Part shown: positions 5,553 to 7,315 of the stretch, in pieces
How positions within the stretch are numbered: position 1 is the stretch's first letter
Layout of the letters: each line of letters begins with the position of its first letter
NCBI GenBank assembly: GCA_937900725.1
Contig: CALCFP010000091.1
Location: forward strand, 1 to 7,315
DNA length: 7,315 nt
Source of the DNA: an uncultured Bacteroidota bacterium
GTDB taxonomy: Bacteria > Bacteroidota > Bacteroidia > Bacteroidales > SZUA-534
Direction of reading: 5' to 3'
Translations under genes and position numbers: made by a program
The notes under the pieces: model-generated
The model's database searches: none
Seen by the model: the letters and a program-made list of their open reading frames with translations, nothing else
Told to the model about the DNA's origin: nothing

Positions 5553-6659
5553 ATGAAACTGAAAAATCCCCCCCAATTGGCTGTTGTCGTCTGTATGTTT
5601 TTTTTTATAGCTTCATGCCGAAATAAAGATTATAAATTCCCGAAAGCGCCAGAGCAGGTTTTCCTTACAGAGGAAAATATGCCTCCAGTTGAGTATTTTA
5701 CCTTGGAAAAAGTGGAAATCCCGGAAGATGCGCAAACGAGTAGGTGGCTTTATTTGCATGCGGATACACTATTGTTTACAGTGCAAAATAAAGCCCCAAA
5801 CCCATTTTTGTTGTCGGTTTACAATCTAATGACCAATGAACTTGTTGCAGGCTATTTCATTAAAGGCAGAGGACCAGGCGAATTGGTATCGGTGCACTGT
5901 ATATTTCGTAATGACGAGATATTTGTTAATGATGTAACCCAAAAAGTGGCGGTATTGAATATCGATTCAATTGCACGATTATTGTATGAATATAAACCGA
6001 CAATAATATCTACAGACTGGTATACTGAATATACAAGATACGTCAATGATACATTGATAGGCATAAACGATTTCCATTTTTATGGATTTGGGTATGAACA
6101 ATTGCCTGAATTTGTGAAGGTTAGTTGCTTAAATGGAGAGATTCCCAAAGAGTGTTTCCCCGAGAAAATGAAAGGAACAGGTCCAATGAATATAAATATG
6201 CGAATTTCATATTTCAATGAATACACAAAACAATACGTTGTGGCGTGGAGATCTTTTCCGTACCTGAGTGTATACGATGAAAATTTCAATTTGCAAAAAC
6301 AATATATTGGACCAGACAACTATATGCCTAATTTGGTAGAATACAACGATGATGGTGTTTTCTTTAACATAGATTCTGTTCGTACTAGATTTTATTTGGA
6401 TGGTTGTCAGACAGAAAATTACATATTTTTCATTAATGATAGGATTTGTGGTGAAAATTATAGCAGTAAGCCAAAGAATGCTGAAATTTATTGTTTTGAC
6501 AAATCATTAAACTTGGTTCGTCGGCTTAAGCAGAAAGATCTTCAAACAAAATACTTACTTCTACCTTCTTATTGTGAGAAAACGGGCAATCTGTATTTTC
6601 AAGTGTTTGACGAAGACAGTGGTGGTTATTTGCTATATAAATGCGTTTTTGAAAAGTGA
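5553..6659 (+). CDS. Six-bladed beta-propeller lipoprotein (TolB-like family)
   Basis: This is a 368-residue lipoprotein. A long hydrophobic signal segment (LAVVVCMFFFIASC) ends with Cys22 in a lipobox-like context. The mature part has repeated strand-rich blocks of about 50 residues, e.g. WLYLHADTLLFTVQN, FLLSVYNLMTNELVAGYFI, the hallmark GRGPGEL at about 111-117, EIFVNDVTQKVAVLNID, YLSVYDENFNLQKQYIG and EIYCFDKSLNLVRRL. GRGPGE plus such repeats is typical of Bacteroidetes six-bladed propeller lipoproteins of the TolB-like/DUF4221 kind, whose ligands are largely unknown. They often neighbour NVEALA peptide genes, as here. I chose ATG 5553; the in-frame TTG at 5520 lies inside the hairpin and adds residues before the signal peptide. 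C7 (5568-5574) and T9 (5598-5606) lie in the signal-peptide codons. The gene is visibly AT-richer than groEL. Its stop overlaps the next start (GTGA). Confidence 0.8.
   Translation: MKLKNPPQLAVVVCMFFFIASCRNKDYKFPKAPEQVFLTEENMPPVEYFTLEKVEIPEDAQTSRWLYLHADTLLFTVQNKAPNPFLLSVYNLMTNELVAGYFIKGRGPGELVSVHCIFRNDEIFVNDVTQKVAVLNIDSIARLLYEYKPTIISTDWYTEYTRYVNDTLIGINDFHFYGFGYEQLPEFVKVSCLNGEIPKECFPEKMKGTGPMNINMRISYFNEYTKQYVVAWRSFPYLSVYDENFNLQKQYIGPDNYMPNLVEYNDDGVFFNIDSVRTRFYLDGCQTENYIFFINDRICGENYSSKPKNAEIYCFDKSLNLVRRLKQKDLQTKYLLLPSYCEKTGNLYFQVFDEDSGGYLLYKCVFEK
5568..5606. repeat. Two homopolymer runs (C7 and T9) in the signal-peptide codons of the propeller gene
   Basis: C7 spans 5568-5574 (Asn-Pro-Pro-Gln codons) and T9 spans 5598-5606 (Phe-Phe-Phe codons), within the first 18 codons. 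A one-base slip in either would frameshift the gene before the lipidated cysteine and abolish the product. This is the arrangement seen in slipped-strand contingency genes, though runs of 7-9 are only moderately mutable. Confidence 0.5.
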
Positions 6660-7159
6660 AAAGGTTTCTATTCATCTTGCCATTTTTCGTTGCAGTAGCG
6701 TGCTCGCAAAAACCCATGCAGGTAGCGGAACAGTTCAACTGCAGGAGTGTCGGCAATGATTCAGTGGAATTCAATGTTGAGTTGCAAGACAGCATAGACT
6801 TGCCCAATGAGCGGGTCATTGTGTATTTCTACAACACCGGTTGCTCCATTTGCATTGGCGATTTCTGCACATTCATGCGTGGCATCGACGATTTTGCATT
6901 CGATTCATTGATTATAGTTGCTAGTGACACTTATGATTTCATTCAATCTGAGTTCTACCTTAACCAAGGAGGAATGACTTTGCCACCAAACTCGCGCATT
7001 GTCTTTGACCCGGAAAACACCATTATGGACAAAATGATGGAAACATACGGGTTTCAAGACATCTTCCTATTGGAGCAGAAGCGTATATTGATGTACTACA
7101 ACACGCAAGGGTTCTACTATGACGACAAATACGGGTACTGCTTCAAACCGGAGAAATGA
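6656..7159 (+). CDS. Thioredoxin-like lipoprotein with CSIC motif
   Basis: The 167-residue product starts MKRFLFILPFFVAVACSQKP, a short lipoprotein signal peptide with Cys16 as the lipidated residue. After a 30-residue spacer comes a strand, VIVYFYNTGCSICIGDFC, with a CxxC motif (Cys63, Cys66) at the end of the strand as in thioredoxins, plus an extra Cys71. Later, SLIIVASDTYDFI and MTLPPNSRIVFDPEN look like the central strands, with a Pro-Pro pair at the usual cis-proline place; C-terminal strands follow. It may reduce, oxidise or isomerise disulfides in the periplasm or at the envelope; CSIC is not a classical TlpA or DsbA dipeptide, so the direction is open. The start is GTG 6656 and overlaps the propeller stop by 4 nt (GTGA), indicating translational coupling; basic residues follow it directly, which supports this start. 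The partner could be the Cys-rich peptide at 5253-5492 (inference). Confidence 0.75.
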   Translation: MKRFLFILPFFVAVACSQKPMQVAEQFNCRSVGNDSVEFNVELQDSIDLPNERVIVYFYNTGCSICIGDFCTFMRGIDDFAFDSLIIVASDTYDFIQSEFYLNQGGMTLPPNSRIVFDPENTIMDKMMETYGFQDIFLLEQKRILMYYNTQGFYYDDKYGYCFKPEK

Positions 7160-7315
7160 ATATGCATCGTATTAACATATTTGGAGCAGTCTTGCTGTTT
7201 GTTGCAACATCGTGCAATACAAGTCCCGTAAACAAAAAAGAACTATACAGCAACCTTAACGAGAAGGAATCGCAGGCCGCCGATTTTCTTCTTGAAAACG
7301 CCAAGCATTACTACA
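7156..7315 (+). CDS. Lipoprotein, 3' end outside the window; possible transglutaminase-like family
   Basis: The frame starts at ATG 7156, overlapping the upstream stop as ATGA; an alternative ATG lies at 7162. It encodes MNMHRINIFGAVLLFVATSC, a lipoprotein signal peptide with a lipobox-like ATSC and a Cys at residue 20 (18 with the second start). The mature part begins NTSPVNKKELYSNLN and then KESQAADFLLENAKHYY, and runs off the window edge after 53 codons. The segment AADFLLENAKHY faintly recalls the AAEFLIENMPxHY stretch near the N-terminus of some Bacteroidetes transglutaminase-like proteins, but too little is visible to assign a family. It is the third consecutive lipoprotein in a tightly coupled unit. 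Confidence 0.75.
   Translation, partial: MNMHRINIFGAVLLFVATSCNTSPVNKKELYSNLNEKESQAADFLLENAKHYY

Overview
The window looks like a chromosomal segment of a Bacteroidia/Bacteroidales bacterium. Evidence for this: a sigma-54 activator without a receiver domain sits directly upstream of a Bacteroidetes-type LptE lipoprotein gene, an unnamed TPR-tailed gene and secG; starts are preceded by A-rich stretches and not by clear Shine-Dalgarno sites; and the right end holds a NVEALA-like exported peptide and a six-bladed beta-propeller lipoprotein, both families typical of gut Bacteroidetes. No database search was possible, so family names rest on recognised motifs.

Left block (1-2908): four same-strand, closely packed genes. 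They are the 5'-truncated AAA+ sigma-54 regulator, lptE (2 nt after it), an uncharacterised protein with a C-terminal TPR-like helix pair (17 nt later) and secG (12 nt later), closed by a strong intrinsic terminator at 2871-2908. Theme: envelope biogenesis (LPS delivery, Sec export) behind a sigma-54 activator.

Middle block (2909-5098): a 206-bp upstream region, then groES and groEL 18 nt apart, then an intrinsic terminator at 5072-5098. GroEL is canonical. GroES has an atypical N-terminus and an aromatic residue in its mobile loop. No CIRCE element was seen; a sigma-54-like or Bacteroidetes-like promoter candidate lies at 3031-3049.

Right block (5099-7315): an accessory, envelope-directed cassette. 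A short gene at 5253-5492 encodes a signal peptide and a Cys-rich NVEALA-like peptide, but codon 40 is an in-frame TAG; the frame then stays open for 39 more codons, carrying five of the six cysteines, to a TAA. After a GC-rich hairpin come three lipoprotein genes: a six-bladed propeller, a thioredoxin-like protein with a CSIC motif (GTG start, GTGA overlap) and a third lipoprotein cut by the window edge (ATGA overlap). The overlaps imply translational coupling. A Cys-rich exported peptide beside a thiol-active lipoprotein and a surface-type propeller suggests one envelope system that produces, folds or binds the peptide; this is inference. Four homopolymer runs (T14, G6, C7, T9) cluster around the peptide/propeller junction. 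The broken peptide frame and these runs are the points most worth a second look.
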